Assembly (NCBI GenBank): GCA_023515795.1
Contig: JALGPX010000024.1
Span: 1 to 64,000, forward strand
Direction: 5' to 3'
Length of the DNA stretch: 64,000 nucleotides
Source of the DNA: Amoeboaphelidium occidentale
Taxonomy: Eukaryota > Aphelidiomycota > Aphelidea
The translations under genes and the position numbers were made by a program. The notes below the pieces were generated by a model. The model was not told the origin of the DNA and made no database searches. It was given only the letters and a program-made list of their open reading frames with translations. Below, piece after piece: positions 1 through 9,258 of this stretch. Each line of letters opens with the position of its first letter. Position 1 is the stretch's first letter.

Positions 1-46
1 TAGAGAGAATAATATGCAATACTGAACAATAAACATGCTAGGTGGT

Positions 47-61
47 CCGTCCGAAGGACGG
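47..61. repeat. Perfect GC-rich hairpin
   Basis: CCGTCC and GGACGG form a perfect six-base stem around a GAA loop, in an otherwise A/T-rich stretch 26 bases before the alpha-kinase reading frame. It could be an RNA hairpin in a 5' leader or chance; no run of T follows that would suggest a terminator. Confidence 0.5.
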
Positions 62-87
62 GTGGCCATCTAGTCGCTCAGGATAAA

Positions 88-654
88 ATGTCGATCAGAT
101 TTTGTTTTGAGCTTCGGTTGTTGCTAAAAGTTTTCCCGCAAATATTCGCTGAGGATGCATTCAAGAACGTATATAAAGGCAAATACACGTCAGGGAAAAG
201 GGCAAGTGAAGATTGTGTTGGCAAGATATTCAAGTCAGGTAGTGTTTTTGAAGAATCCTTTTTCGCAACGGAAATGAAGGTTGTCAATAAGGCGCACGAA
301 ATTGTTAATACGTTTAACAATGATGAAATCATTAACAAAAGAATTTGGATCAATCTTCCTAGTGTTTGGTCATTTGTTACGAGTGGAGAAAAAATTTTGA
401 TTGAACCAATGATTTTGAACTTTGTAAAGTTCAACAGCAACACGGGATGGACGCCTGAACAAACCTCTCCTTGGATTGATGTAATGCAAGCTTTAAGTCA
501 TTACTCATTCCACACTACTAATCGAATGTTACTATTTTGTGATCTTCAAGGAGGAATTTACCAGGATGGATTTGTAATTACTGATCCTGTAATTATGTCA
601 ATGAGTCAAGAATACGGACCTACTGATCTAGGGTCAAATGGAATATCGACATAA
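88..654 (+). CDS. vWK-type alpha-kinase domain, lacking its C-terminal zinc site
   Basis: Atypical alpha-kinase (MHCK/EF2K/TRPM7 fold) of the vWK subtype common in amoebae and early fungi; it would phosphorylate Ser/Thr. Seen: a YKGKYTSGKRA loop, the likely ATP-binding Lys in CVGKIFK, KFNSNTGW, MQALSHYSFH, the DLQGG core, TDPVI and TDLGSNGIST. Family members continue with FFxxHxC...C, whose His and Cys bind structural zinc. Here the frame stops right after GIST, so three of four zinc ligands are absent. The only following open stretch (638-826, another frame) has no similarity to that tail. The 3' half is copied at 1196-1549 beyond a gap. The frame may also begin earlier, outside the window or across an unseen intron. 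Most likely a pseudogene or a mis-assembled end. Confidence 0.7.
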   Translation: MSIRFCFELRLLLKVFPQIFAEDAFKNVYKGKYTSGKRASEDCVGKIFKSGSVFEESFFATEMKVVNKAHEIVNTFNNDEIINKRIWINLPSVWSFVTSGEKILIEPMILNFVKFNSNTGWTPEQTSPWIDVMQALSHYSFHTTNRMLLFCDLQGGIYQDGFVITDPVIMSMSQEYGPTDLGSNGIST

Positions 655-1649
655 GAAGGAATGGATGACGCCTGAAGACAAGAAGACTTACTTTCAAGTT
701 CAAAAAGGTTCTGCCATGGTTTTACTGACACGTGTTACCAGAAATCCTCTAAGTGGCCGGGTTTCCAATGAATCAATGAATCAATTACCATCATTAATCG
801 GTAAACTTGGAATCATAGAAGATTAAAAATAAACGATATCATCTTGATTCAACTTTCCTAGCGTGATAACAGTATCAATGAATCTGGATATAATTGTTGT
901 TTGCCGTGTCATAATATCAACATCTAAATGGGCTNGAAGATGGATGACAAACTTTTCCATGCAATCTGTTCCTGTGAAGTACTGAAAAGTATTCTCAATA
1001 TTATCAACAAAACCAAGAATGTATGGTGTATGAATTTTGATGTTGCCAACTGCTTCTCTCGTATGGGTTTCTATATCGTAGTGTACTATCACAATTTTAT
1101 CATTCTTGCTATCAAAATTGAACTTGTCTTGTTTAAACGGATTGATCACATATCTATGCTTGCCCTCCTTGATCATCTTGTAGACAATCATATTAGTAAT
1201 GCAAGCTTTAAGTCATTACTCATTCCACACTACTAATCGAATGTTACTATTTTGTGATCTTCAAGGAGGAATTTACCAGGATGGATTTGTAATTACTGAT
1301 CCTGTAATTATGTCAATGAGTCAAGAATACGGACCTACTGATCTAGGGTCAAATGGAATATCGACATAAGAAGGAATGGATGACGCCTGAAGACAAGAAG
1401 ACTTACTTTCAAGTTCAAAAAGGTTCTGCCATGGTTTTACTGACACGTGTTACCAGAAATCCTTTAAGTGGCCGGGTTTCCAATGAATCAATGAATCAAT
1501 TACCATCATTAATCGGTAAACTTGTAATCATAGAAGATTAAAAATAAACGATATCATCTTGATTCAACTTTCCTAGCGTGATAACAGTATCAATGAATCT
1601 GGATATAATTGTTGTTTGCCGTGTCATAATATCAACATCTAAATGGGCT
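481..1649. repeat. 454-bp direct repeat flanking a single-N gap (481-934 and 1196-1649)
   Basis: Bases 481-934 recur at 1196-1649 with about two differences. The first copy stops exactly at the N at 935. The repeat carries the 3' half of the alpha-kinase domain and the following 280 bases. A copy ending at a gap character suggests overlapping contigs that were not merged, or two alleles placed in series, rather than a true tandem duplication. Confidence 0.85.
823..1191 (-). mobile_element. Broken fragment, possibly of a protein-primed B-family DNA polymerase element
   Basis: An open stretch interrupted by the gap at 935. It contains His-Tyr-Asp-Ile-Glu followed by HTPYILGF and FTGTDCMEKF, which resembles the first exonuclease motif region of B-family DNA polymerases carried by Polintons and linear plasmids. 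No other polymerase motif, capsid gene or terminal repeat is visible. It is a broken fossil of unknown age; the family call is tentative. Neighbouring repeats at 1655-2600 may belong to the same element. Confidence 0.3.
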
Positions 1650-1654
1650 GTTTT

Positions 1655-2600
1655 AACCCATTTGCCCCTTCCCTTCCCCTCACTCAATTCCTTCACATAC
1701 TTTTTCTCCTTGTTGGCAAAGTACACTAGATCCCTTATTGGCAAAAGTTCATTTCGACCAATAAGATAACCAGTATCATTGACTTTACATTGCAATAGAT
1801 GTTCAACTTTGCCTTTGAAGATTTGAAATTCCAACTCATAATAGTCTCTTGTTAAGTCGNACCCATTTGCCCCTTCCCTTCCCCTCACTCAATTCCTTCA
1901 CATACTTTTTCTCCTTGTTGGCAAAGTACACTAGTTCCCTTATTGGCAAAAGTTCATTTTTTCCAATTAAATAACCAGTATCATTGACTTTACATTGCAA
2001 TAAATGTTCAACTTTACCTTTGAAGATCTGAAATTCCAACTCATAACAGTCTCTGGTTAAGTCGTTTAAAGAATAGGTGAGCTCCTGTGATAATAGGGAA
2101 GAATTCTTCAATTTTTTCTTGAGACACAGGGGTTTCACATCAAAGACAAGATCAAACTCATCAATGAGATAGTCCAAGGATGGAAGCCTCTTGGGCTCAT
2201 TAAAGGAAATCNGAATAGTTTTAATCCACTTGCCCCTTTCCCTCCCCTCACTCAATTCCTTGGCATACTTCTTCTCTTTGTTTGCAAAGTATACTAGATC
2301 CCTTATTGGCAATAGTTCATTCTTTCCAATTAAATAACCAGTATCATTGACTTTACATTGCAATAGATGTTCAACTTTGCCTTTGAAGATTTGAAATTCC
2401 AACTCATAATAGTCTCTTGTTAAGTCGTTTAAAGAATAGGTGAGCTCCTGTGATAATAGGGAAGAATTCTTCAATTTTTTCTTCAGACACAGGTGTTTCA
2501 CATCAAAGAAAAGATCAAACTCATCAATGAGATAGTCCAACGAAGGAAGCCTCTTGGGATCATTGAAAGAAATCCGACTGGCTTTGACCATGAGACATGT
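1655..2600 (-). repeat. Three gap-joined copies of an unidentified open-frame repeat
   Basis: Blocks 1655-1859, 1861-2211 and 2213-2600 are near-copies of one sequence, separated by single Ns at 1860 and 2212. On the minus strand each carries overlapping parts of one open frame; the 2213-2591 block has an ATG. Typical stretches are SLDYLIDEFDL, FQIFKGKVEHLLQ and LVYFANKEKK. I do not recognise the family. It shares a 3' end with the fragment at 823-1191, so it may be part of the same broken element. Differences between copies are few, which fits either recent copies or unmerged alleles. Confidence 0.6.
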
Positions 2601-2644
2601 ATATATAGGGAACTATTAAAATCCAGAAATTAAATAATTAATAG

Positions 2645-2779
2645 CTTTGCATCTTTGCATCTTTTGACCTTTGTACCTTTGCACCTTTGCATCTTTGTAC
2701 CTTATACCTTTGTACCTTTGTAGCTTTGTACCTTTGCACCTTTATATCTTTGTAGCTTTGTACCTTCGCACCTTTACAC
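2645..2779. repeat. 8-bp minisatellite, CTTTGYAC type
   Basis: About 17 units of eight bases, mostly CTTTGTAC, CTTTGCAC and CTTTGCAT, with a few drifted or seven-base units. Period and drift are read directly from the sequence. It is not coding. Confidence 0.85.
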
Positions 2780-3234
2780 ATTTTATCTTTACATGATTGA
2801 CCTTTGATATTCTACCCTTTAGATGTTTCACCTTTTACCCTTCACCTTTAATTAATTAATTTATTTTGAAAATATCTCATGATATATATACATGATTTGA
2901 AATTTTGAAGCTTCAAATGAAGACCAAGTGAAACATCAAAAGCTCAAAGTTTAAAGGTATCAAAGGTCAGGTGTCAACGGTCAGGTGTCAAAGGTCAGAA
3001 TCATTAATACTGAACACAGGCAAGGGTGAAACATGGATGCTATCAATTGCATCTGGTGAGAGCATGATCTTATCATTGATACGAGATTATCAAGCTCATT
3101 CTAAACATGTTTTATACATAGCCAAGACTCAATGCAAAACGATCCAATAGAGAACAGCAGAGCACAATCGCGAGTGAAGAATATCAAGGTGCGTTTAAGA
3201 TCTGTTTGAACATTTTTTTGAGGCACATTTAAAG

Positions 3235-3345
3235 ATCGTTTATTTGGTACCAAGGTGTACTGAAAAAGTATGATCATTTTCATTATATCATTATGACAAT
3301 AATGATAAAATAGGATCATTTTCAGTTTGGTACCAAATAAACGAT
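3235..3345. mobile_element. Small MITE-like element with 19-bp terminal inverted repeats
   Basis: The 19 bases atcgtttatttggtaccaa at 3235-3253 are exactly inverted at 3327-3345. Inside, further sequence (ACTGAAAA, TGATC, CATTAT) is also loosely mirrored, so all 111 bp could fold back. There is no open frame and no clear target-site duplication. It could be a foldback DNA transposon remnant (MITE) or a two-way terminator after the gene at 3475. Confidence 0.5.
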
Positions 3346-3474
3346 ATTACTTCTGACTTCCTCAGAATATGCGCTAGAAAATGCCGCGAAAAAGAAATCT
3401 GCATCCTATTTATTAGGCTCTGGACGAGTCATTGTACAATGACTCGTTGATTGTTTGATAACTATAGGTAATAT

Positions 3475-5262
3475 TTACTTCGTTTCGCCAGGCTTTGGCC
3501 AATGCTCTTCAACTGCTGCTGGAACTATTTCCGGAACAGTCCAATTTTTCTTCCAGACACCACCACGATCATGAACGCCTGTTATATCAGTCTCCGTTGA
3601 ATTAATACGCTTGCTTGAAGGATTAATAGGGATTTCGGGAGAATCCCTGCTGATACTAAAATCATCGGTTAACATGCCAGCATTAGATGAGTCGGAGTTA
3701 TCCAGGTCAAACTCATTTGAAGGAGAATCTGTTGTAGGAATCATAGATGAAAGTGAAGGTGATGACCAAGCAAACCACTGCGTCTCGTGTGAGGGTGTAG
3801 ATGGGACAGAAACATACTCTCTATCGGGCTTTTTCATTCCTCGTTCCACTTGATTAACAGGCGAAGTTAACAGCGCGGCATTTGAGGAAGACGGTGTCAT
3901 AGGAGAACTTGATGCAAGACTACTTGACAATAATTGAAACCTTTGAAGATTATAAACATGCTCGTGGACTTGGACACTTGTAGGATCTTGGATGTTCATA
4001 GATATGCCAGAGTAAAGAATATTGGAGGCCAAAAGATCTCCTACATCGTACATCAATGGAAACAGCACAGATTTGGAGTCAAAGGAATCAAGATTTCTCG
4101 AGACGTAGTCCTCAAGAGGAGAATCAATCTCCACAAATAACCTCTCCCTCAAACCAGGCATGTACGAAGAATAATACGCAATAATATAATCCATAAGTTG
4201 GCTTAATGATGAAACACTCTGAAAGCGGACCATCCATCTTATCCCAATATTTAGAATTGCATTATCTTTTGTGGGCGTTAGCCTTGTCAGTTGAGCTAGA
4301 CCAAACAGTTCCTTATTCTTGTTCACGACAATCACATGAACATGCGTGTCACAAAGATCATTCTTTAACTGATTGTACCAAGTATAAGAGGCTTTCCATT
4401 CAATATTGATCTTCATATCATTGCGATGTGGCATTGAGGATTCTCGAGTACTTTCGAAAGCAGAATCATCTGACAAAAGCAGAATGAAGAAAAGCGTCGA
4501 TGGCGTTTGCAAACCATTGTCAAAGAGGGGAAACATAAAAGGTCTGATCATGTGGCGGCATTGTTCAATAGTCAACCCAACAGCTTTCGCCCCCAATGCA
4601 TATCCAGCTGATTTAGCTTTCTTGGGCTTTACTAAATCGTTCAAAATCTTCAATGCTTTGTCTCGAACGCTCGGATGTGTCAGTATCAACAGACAAGGTT
4701 TCTCATCGTATTTCCACCGGTATTGAGGCAGACACCGAAGCAGTCGATGCTTCTGAATAAAATGCACAAATTTGATTCCCTTATTAACATCATGCTTCCT
4801 CAGTATCGACTCCAAGTGCACTTTCACATCAGACGGGTTATCACTTGTGGTGTATACATTTAGGGACGGTATGAAGAGCACTTGATCAAGCGAGACGTCC
4901 TGTAACCATTTCCAGTCTCCTCTTCTCCAGCACATTTCCCTTCTAAACATATCTTCTTGAAATGCTAGATCGGTATCAAGGCGTCCATACTCGTAATCAT
5001 CCTCTTCTTCTTCAAGCGACAATCTTATTACAGCCTTTTCAATGTGGTGATCAGTGTATCCGTTTGAGTGAGAGTTGCTATTACTGTTGCTACTTCGACC
5101 ATTACTGCACGAGCCATGATTCTCTGTGCTTTGAATTTCGGCTTCATCTGTGTAGAAGATTTGGGATGAAGCAAGGCCGTCAGCGACAAGTATATCGTAG
5201 TCTTCACCGTCACTTTCGTCTGGCTCATAATCATACTGCTGGGTCGTAGAATTCGAACTCAT
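3475..5262 (-). CDS. Acidic-N-terminus protein with a possible YTH-like domain
   Basis: A 595-residue protein, single exon. The start is the ATG of MSSNSTTQQ at 5262; the frame is open slightly upstream only through a non-ATG codon. The N-terminus is acidic and Ser/Asn-rich. The middle, roughly residues 240-370, has FFILLLSDD, two tryptophans in an EWKASYTW stretch, HVHVIVVNKNKELFGLAQ and IRWMVRF, an order that recalls the YTH fold (m6A RNA binding; two Trp line the pocket). The Ser/Pro-rich tail looks disordered. The YTH call is weak: spacing differs and the usual GVAEM core is only approximate. Otherwise treat it as an uncharacterised protein. Confidence 0.7.
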   Translation of the reverse strand: MSSNSTTQQYDYEPDESDGEDYDILVADGLASSQIFYTDEAEIQSTENHGSCSNGRSSNSNSNSHSNGYTDHHIEKAVIRLSLEEEEDDYEYGRLDTDLAFQEDMFRREMCWRRGDWKWLQDVSLDQVLFIPSLNVYTTSDNPSDVKVHLESILRKHDVNKGIKFVHFIQKHRLLRCLPQYRWKYDEKPCLLILTHPSVRDKALKILNDLVKPKKAKSAGYALGAKAVGLTIEQCRHMIRPFMFPLFDNGLQTPSTLFFILLLSDDSAFESTRESSMPHRNDMKINIEWKASYTWYNQLKNDLCDTHVHVIVVNKNKELFGLAQLTRLTPTKDNAILNIGIRWMVRFQSVSSLSQLMDYIIAYYSSYMPGLRERLFVEIDSPLEDYVSRNLDSFDSKSVLFPLMYDVGDLLASNILYSGISMNIQDPTSVQVHEHVYNLQRFQLLSSSLASSSPMTPSSSNAALLTSPVNQVERGMKKPDREYVSVPSTPSHETQWFAWSSPSLSSMIPTTDSPSNEFDLDNSDSSNAGMLTDDFSISRDSPEIPINPSSKRINSTETDITGVHDRGGVWKKNWTVPEIVPAAVEEHWPKPGETK

Positions 5263-5574
5263 TGAATGAAATGATTTCACTAACTCGACGAACTCAATTC
5301 AACTGGTTTCAGCCAATCAGCGCATGTGAACGTTGAATTCGCATCTCAGGCAGGAAGTAGCAATGCATGTTCTATTCAGGCTTAAAGTGAGACATAAATG
5401 ATTAATGCAGAGGTACAATTATGATCAGATAAATTTCTGATCTGTATGCTGCGTTTCTCTTTCGTGATCATAGAGTAAGCTTCCACGCATATGCAACGAC
5501 CCGGAAAAGCTCGATAGTAATGGAATACATCAAAAACAGTTTTTTATTTTTCTATTTGTTCAAAATATCAAAGT
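5263..5574. promoter_or_regulatory. Intergenic region upstream of the YTH-like gene
   Basis: 312 bases between the start of the gene at 3475-5262 and the stop of the MADS gene, both minus strand. It contains a CCAATCA (about 5313) and an inverted repeat GATCAGA/TCTGATC with a six-base loop (5423-5442). Either could be a factor site; neither is proven. No gene is seen. Confidence 0.35.
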
Positions 5575-6875
5575 TCAATACAAAGCAGCAGAGTTTTCCA
5601 CGGCTGAAACTGCTTCCGAGCTTTCTGTGGCATCTTCACTAATCTTTGATATCTCATCCTTTTTGGATTCTTCCAACACCGTACTTTCTTTGTATTTTAC
5701 ACTTTCAAGATCTGTTTCCCTTGTGGATATTGCAGTCATTGCTGGGGAAGCGAGAGGTTTTGTAACATCACCCATTGATGCAGAAGGGTGCAACGACGGA
5801 AATACAGGAGGCCATTGGCTGAATGGATAGTACATACCACCAGCAAACATCGAAGCATTGTGGATACTACTTGAGCTACCAGCAGAAGGCAAACCAGGAT
5901 TGTTGGTATCATTTACATTCCCCGATCCAACATGATTTGCCAAACTTCCACTTCCAGCTTGATTAGAGGAGCCGTTAGCATTTGAAGAAGATCCAGGAGC
6001 ACCGGTAGCAGAATTATGCTGCAATAAAGACTGAGAGGAGGATGATCCATCAGGATTCAAGTGAATATTTTGTGCAAACGCAAAAGGAGGAGGCGGCAAA
6101 TGAAACGACGAGCTCTGTGCACTATTTGGCAAGGAATTCTTTTCTGGATTTCCGTGAGGCATTGCATGAAACATTTGCGTAGGAGGTTGCATGTTGGCAC
6201 CATACATGTAGTAAGGATATGGCATGAACGGAGCATAACCTTGGGCACCTTGTTGGGCACCTGAAGCCGCAGCATAGTAGTAAGGAAAAGTAGTCATTCC
6301 TTCAGGAGGTAGCTGATTTTGAGTTTCATCCATCTGCGCAGCTACTAACCCACCAACATCCTTCCTCTGTCTCTTGGACGTTGATCTAGACTTTGTAGCA
6401 CGGCCAGTTGAGCTTCCAGGTGTAAACTATATCAGAGTTAAAACTTATAGTCAATGTAAATGTACCTCTTCTTCATCGTTGTCTGACTGATTACCTGCAC
6501 CAGCCGCTTCAGATCCAAAATAATCTTCCAAGCTTTCCTTGCTTGACTCGATAAGACCTATCAACTCTTTATCTTCCAGAATTTCAGCTTGATCTGTCTC
6601 CTCCATCATCGCTGTGTATTTCACCATCAGATCATCCATCCTTTTGTTACTACAAAGGATATGGTTAACGCTGTCCTGATCGATCGATTGTTGTACCTGT
6701 ATGTGTACAGCTTTTCTTCGGCTCCTTTAGTGATAACGAAGAGCCCAACGTCGCAATTGCAGAGTACGGATAGCTCGTAAGCCTTTTTCATCAGGCCGAA
6801 CTTGCGACGGCTGAAGGTAACTTGTCTTCTACGCACATCGCTAATCTTTTTAATTGCTATTTTCTTCCTGCCCAT
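5575..6875 (-). CDS. MEF2/Rlm1-type MADS-box transcription factor
   Basis: Three exons, 6697-6875, 6466-6649 and 5575-6426, with introns of 47 and 39 nt, give 404 residues. Residues 1-57 are a MADS box ([32 protein letters not shown]). The junction restores [18 protein letters not shown], matching the MEF2-domain region of MEF2 and fungal Rlm1/Smp1 rather than SRF/Mcm1. The remainder is acidic, then Ser/Asn/Gly- and Pro-rich, as expected for an activation region. It should bind A/T-rich sites as a dimer in the nucleus; in yeast Rlm1 acts below the cell-wall MAP kinase. No MAP-kinase docking site was recognised. The C-terminal stop is TGA. Confidence 0.9.
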
Positions 6876-6920
6876 TCCTGTTAAGTCGTCTAATTATGGG
6901 ATACAAAGCTATTTCTGGGT

Positions 6921-7033
6921 GTGATGAAAATAGGCTGATTTTGAAAGAACAGGATCTTTGCTCGATGCTGAGAAATGATGACCGTTGTTTGTCGCTATGA
7001 TCTTGCCCATTTGGTTGTCAAGACGCGCGCTGA
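6921..7033 (+). ncRNA. Possible box C/D snoRNA
   Basis: Between the MADS gene and the next gene upstream, the plus strand has GTGATGA (6921-6927), CTGA (6968-6971), ATGATGA (6975-6981) and CTGA (7030-7033), the order C, D', C', D. TGG before and CCA after could pair as a short terminal stem. Another CTGA lies at 6935. No guide complementarity to rRNA could be tested. Such motifs arise by chance, so this is a low-confidence candidate. Confidence 0.2.
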
Positions 7034-7096
7034 GCCATAAGAGGGTCATGAGCATTTTTTAACAGACAAGAGAATAACTTCAACTTGTAAATAATT

Positions 7097-7291
7097 TTAT
7101 TTAGAGTCCTTGTCTGTAACAGATTTAGATTTGCCGAGGAGATATCCAGCGATTGCAAACGCAGCGAATGCTCCGTAGAACCGTGACACAAATGGACCAG
7201 CCTTTTGCCAACCTTCCCTCCACATCCTAGAAAACTCGAGTCTGACTTGTTGCATAAATCTAAAGTCGTCCTGATGATTATTTCTGGTCAT
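7097..7291 (-). CDS. Small single-span membrane protein, unrecognised
   Basis: A 64-residue frame beginning MTRNNHQDDF, with a charged first half and one hydrophobic segment near residues 38-54 (FYGAFAAFAIAGYLLG), ending in a Lys/Asp-rich tail. The size and layout resemble small accessory subunits of mitochondrial inner-membrane complexes, but I recognise no family. It lies 46 bases after the stop of the uL6m gene on the same strand. Compact spacing and a clean ATG support a real gene. Confidence 0.55.
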   Translation of the reverse strand: MTRNNHQDDFRFMQQVRLEFSRMWREGWQKAGPFVSRFYGAFAAFAIAGYLLGKSKSVTDKDSK

Positions 7292-7337
7292 TCTGACGAA
7301 ACAATGAAATGCTGTCTAAATTCCGACTTTCAACTAT

Positions 7338-8504
7338 CTATTTGACTTTTCTTGACTTTAACGTGATAGTCTCATCACCAACAAATATACCCTTTCCTTT
7401 GTATGGTTCAGGAGATCTCCATTTTCTTATTTGAGATGCAAACTCCGTCAAATAACGTAGATGAGGACCTTTCAATACAATTCTGTTTGGGTTAGGAATT
7501 TGTACATCAATGAAGGGCGGAATGACCATTTCAACATTATGCGAAAAGCCAAGCTTCAGTACGAGCTTATTAGGGAACTGTGGCATTGGCATTTCTCTGT
7601 CTTGCTCGGATACTCTCTCAAAAGTCTTGAAATTCAAATTGACCTCAGGATATAGAAGCCTTCTCAACGAGATAATTTGAGCGTAGCAGGAATCCTTGAA
7701 CTGCTTACTCATGTAGTCGCGATAAATGTTCTTTCTTACATTATGAGTCTGATCAAACATGAACTTTTCAAATAATTCAATATCTGATTTACTGGATGTC
7801 TTTAAGCCGCCACGGAGTTCCATCTTCTCAACAGAAGCTCTGTAACCCACTCCGACCAGCTTTAAAGGAACGACATAACCTTCGCAAACACCTGTAACGC
7901 TGGTTGAAATCCTTCTCTTGTAAAACGGCCAGTGACGCTTCTGCAGCGGATGTTCAGCGTCTACACCCTCGACATGAAGATACTTGTCGCCTTCAGTTAC
8001 AATACCATTCTTCGTATCCGCATCCTTCAATTCGTCAGCAATAGAAGCGACATCATATACAACACGCTCATCATCAACAGATTCATCTGCGCCGCCTTTA
8101 GCGCCCATACCATGCCAAAAATCAATCTTACATGCATCAATAGAAGGATTAGGAACTGAAGATACGCTCAGGTCCAACCATTCAGGGATGGGAACATATG
8201 ATGCTCCAAGTGGACCACGAATCTCAACTAAAGCAGTTTCTTGTTGTAATTGATGATAATACACACTGGATTCTCTTATCTTTCGTAATCCTTCTTTATG
8301 CTCTGATAATTCCTTGTATGAGTATCTTCCATGAGGACATTTTGGAGGCGTAGCTGAACGTGGTATTCGGTGCACTTTGATGGAACACACGCTAGGATTA
8401 TATGAAATAGGAGTCTGCGCTTCCTTCAGGGGTACAGTAACATCGTAGAATTTCGCATATCTGAGGGAAGAAGCTGAAAAATTACGCGCAATAATCCGGT
8501 TCAT
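7338..8504 (-). CDS. Mitochondrial large-subunit ribosomal protein uL6m
   Basis: A 388-residue protein of the L6 family. The C-terminal part has LKLGFSHNVEMVIPP, PNPNRIVLKG and the diagnostic IRKWRSPEPYKGKGI, which in L6 contacts 23S-like rRNA near the factor-binding site. The start at 8504 (MNRIIARNFSASS) gives a good mitochondrial presequence. An upstream ATG at 8582 would overlap the next gene and is less likely. The protein is about twice the usual L6 length: the N-terminal 180 residues and an acidic insert around DDERVVYDVASIADELKD do not match bacterial L6, as is common for expanded mitoribosomal proteins. Confidence 0.85.
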   Translation of the reverse strand: MNRIIARNFSASSLRYAKFYDVTVPLKEAQTPISYNPSVCSIKVHRIPRSATPPKCPHGRYSYKELSEHKEGLRKIRESSVYYHQLQQETALVEIRGPLGASYVPIPEWLDLSVSSVPNPSIDACKIDFWHGMGAKGGADESVDDERVVYDVASIADELKDADTKNGIVTEGDKYLHVEGVDAEHPLQKRHWPFYKRRISTSVTGVCEGYVVPLKLVGVGYRASVEKMELRGGLKTSSKSDIELFEKFMFDQTHNVRKNIYRDYMSKQFKDSCYAQIISLRRLLYPEVNLNFKTFERVSEQDREMPMPQFPNKLVLKLGFSHNVEMVIPPFIDVQIPNPNRIVLKGPHLRYLTEFASQIRKWRSPEPYKGKGIFVGDETITLKSRKVK

Positions 8505-8560
8505 GATAACGATAGTTGTGATACAGAAAAGAAACCTTTGAAAGGAACAGCACAAAATGT

Positions 8561-9160
8561 CTATTTCTTTGCAACTTCCCAAGGCTGAACAACTTTTGGT
8601 AATTGTTGACTACTAATCTGACCAAAGCGATCAGAAAGTCTGGAGGTGTTAGCGTTCGATGTAACGCTGTTTTGAACATTCTTCTTCGGTTGCTTTCCTT
8701 TGCCTGAATCGATAATCATGGACTGCCTTGGATGCTGCGGAGGTATCTGGGCGTTCTTGTTCACAAATGAGACGACAACATTCTCTGGTTTAACTGCACC
8801 AGGTTTAGGTCTTGTTCCATTTGTAGAAGGTGGCGGAACAACCGGATTGTTCCCTAGACGAGCTTGTATTCCTAATCTACTCTGAATGCCTCTCTTTCCA
8901 CTAGCTGGCCTTCCAGGAGACTGAACCTTTTGTTGCTGTCCTTCCAGATAATGTGAAGTGAAAATTCCTCTGCTCTTATTGACCTTGTCTTGACGATTAG
9001 CTTTTTGCTGATCTTTTCGACCTGTTGCCTTCTGCTTTGGCTGACGGTTCTTTAAACTCTGTCTTTTATTTCCCTGTTTCTCAGCCTTGGCAATGTCGTC
9101 CAGTGCCATGTCTAGTTTAGAGTCCACCGGTGGTGCTGTTGAAGGCGCTGCTGATTCCAT
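8561..9160 (-). CDS. Basic protein with an N-terminal UAP56-binding-like motif
   Basis: A 199-residue protein, strongly basic and Gln/Arg/Pro-rich. Residues 15-28 read KLDMALDDIAKAEK, close to the UAP56-binding motif (LDMSLDDII) at the ends of mRNA-export adaptors such as ALYREF, UIF/FYTTD1 and CHTOP. No RNA-recognition motif is present, so it is more like UIF or CHTOP than Yra1. If right, it would link the UAP56/Sub2 helicase to nuclear mRNA for export. The rest is disordered and gives no further evidence. Its stop lies 57 bases before the uL6m start. Confidence 0.75.
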   Translation of the reverse strand: MESAAPSTAPPVDSKLDMALDDIAKAEKQGNKRQSLKNRQPKQKATGRKDQQKANRQDKVNKSRGIFTSHYLEGQQQKVQSPGRPASGKRGIQSRLGIQARLGNNPVVPPPSTNGTRPKPGAVKPENVVVSFVNKNAQIPPQHPRQSMIIDSGKGKQPKKNVQNSVTSNANTSRLSDRFGQISSQQLPKVVQPWEVAKK

Positions 9161-9258
9161 GATTGTGGCAAAAAGGTTGACCTCTTAGTAATCGCACAAA
9201 ACTCATCTATTTACATTTAACTACAGATAATTTCAGATCATTGCACGTCGACAATCTA

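Larger units (their letters stand above)
2601..3474. other. Gene-free stretch
   Basis: No supported gene. It holds a minisatellite at 2645-2779, a looser AAAGGTC/AGGTGTC repeat near 2955-3000 and an inverted-repeat element at 3235-3345. The open frame at 3101-3319 on the minus strand mostly covers that element and shows no protein family. Confidence 0.6.

Noticed and set aside
638-826. Open frame after the alpha-kinase as its missing C-terminus
   Set aside because: It is in another frame, has no FFxxHxC...C pattern, and no GT..AG intron joins it sensibly to the kinase.
5028-5249. Small frames on both strands inside the YTH-like gene
   Set aside because: They overlap low-complexity Ser/Asn coding sequence and show no conserved protein features.
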